Shown in pieces: positions 62,943 through 64,000 of a stretch of DNA of 64,000 nt (position 1 is its first letter; every line of letters starts with the position of its first letter). Below the pieces are notes generated by a model, which was not told where the DNA came from, made no database searches, and was given only the letters and a program-made list of their open reading frames with translations. Made by a program: the position numbers and the translations under genes. This DNA comes from JBDTSW01 sp963799815 (GTDB taxonomy: Bacteria; Actinomycetota; Thermoleophilia; Solirubrobacterales; 70-9). Where the stretch lies: contig CAWCYG010000005.1 in the NCBI GenBank assembly GCA_963799815.1, forward strand, positions 124,001 through 188,000, in the 5' to 3' direction.

Positions 62943-62971
62943 GTCGCTGGTTCGAAACCAGCCGCACCCAT
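62943..62971 (+). other. tRNA-Val T-arm/acceptor fragment (29 bp, one mismatch)
   Basis: GTCGCTGGTTCGAAACCAGC followed by CGCACCCAT matches the tRNA-Val(CAC) 3' end with one G-to-A change. No hairpin or GGCATC repeat precedes it. It may be the oldest, outermost attachment scar of the accessory region. It lies in the gene-free stretch 62889-63136. Confidence 0.6.
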
Positions 62972-63030
62972 CCCTTAGACCAGGCGTTGCCGCTCTCCTG
63001 ACCGGAACGGGCCCGGCCCGAGATTCGTTG

Positions 63031-63060
63031 TGTCTGCCCGTGTCTGCCCGTGTCTGCCCG
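63031..63060. repeat. Three tandem copies of a 10-bp repeat
   Basis: TGTCTGCCCG occurs three times in exact tandem and is followed by a near copy (TTCGCCCC). It lies upstream of the aldo/keto reductase gene. A phase-variable spacing element or simple expansion is possible. Confidence 0.7.
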
Positions 63061-63136
63061 TTCGCCCCAGCGGGCACGGCGTGCCGCCCGGGAGGCGAAG
63101 ATACATTCGCGGCCGGCGTCACTCATTCTTCAAGGT

Positions 63137-64000
<864 letters not shown>

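Overview
This window is GC-rich actinobacterial DNA. The closest match in style is the Thermoleophilia/Solirubrobacterales: MMPL pumps, an LCP protein, a dimeric-type glycyl-tRNA synthetase, a remnant of an F420/LLM enzyme, DUF4242, DUF5996, DUF6325, DUF6458 and SHOCT proteins, and two neighbouring succinate dehydrogenases. The lineage is inferred from gene content; nothing in the sequence names it.

Layout. 1-5 kb: rsmI (cut by the left edge), ROK kinase, LCP protein, FmdB zinc ribbon, a lipoprotein and glycyl-tRNA synthetase. 5-10 kb: a TetR gene divergent from a di-iron R2-like/SCP2 fusion, a pair of 37-bp palindromic repeats, an MMPL transporter and a small membrane protein. 10-14 kb: lon, hsp20, a metallo-beta-lactamase and a Cys-rich protein on the minus strand. 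14-23 kb: fatty acid hydroxylase, a second pair of the 37-bp repeats, GNAT, a small winged-helix protein, mdh-icd, DUF4242, acyl-CoA dehydrogenase, M28 peptidase and a site-2 protease. 23-31 kb: sdhCAB, one more 37-bp repeat, then a second set (flavoprotein, Fe-S, CCG protein and a ~53-aa protein). 31-37 kb: Na+/H+ antiporter, a large membrane protein, asd and lysC. 37-46.6 kb: PadR-MMPL, recR-ybaB-dnaX, a secreted M15-like protein, a full-length Alu-type SRP RNA, a GMC oxidoreductase, DUF6458 and a serine beta-lactamase-fold protein.

46.6-63 kb looks like an accessory region anchored on tRNA-Val(CAC). Partial copies of the tRNA 3' half recur at 51.82, 54.82, 55.88 and 62.94 kb. The first three are preceded by a hairpin and GGCATC-like repeats at about 10-bp spacing, as expected of attachment sites of a tyrosine integrase. 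No integrase gene is seen. The segments between them carry seven-bladed FG-GAP propeller proteins, an ATP-grasp/hydrolase/VOC set, a DUF6325-SHOCT pair, lipid phosphatases with a lipid kinase, and a redox operon (HxlR, FAD oxidoreductase, LLM remnant, hemerythrin, UBP zinc finger, DUF5996). A partial aldo/keto reductase closes the window.

Caution: many genes, including essential ones (lysC, asd, dnaX) and both sdh sets, are broken by single-base frameshifts, nearly all of which look like one extra base. These are most likely sequence errors. The affected genes are annotated over their full extent as CDS, with the approximate sites of the shifts given.
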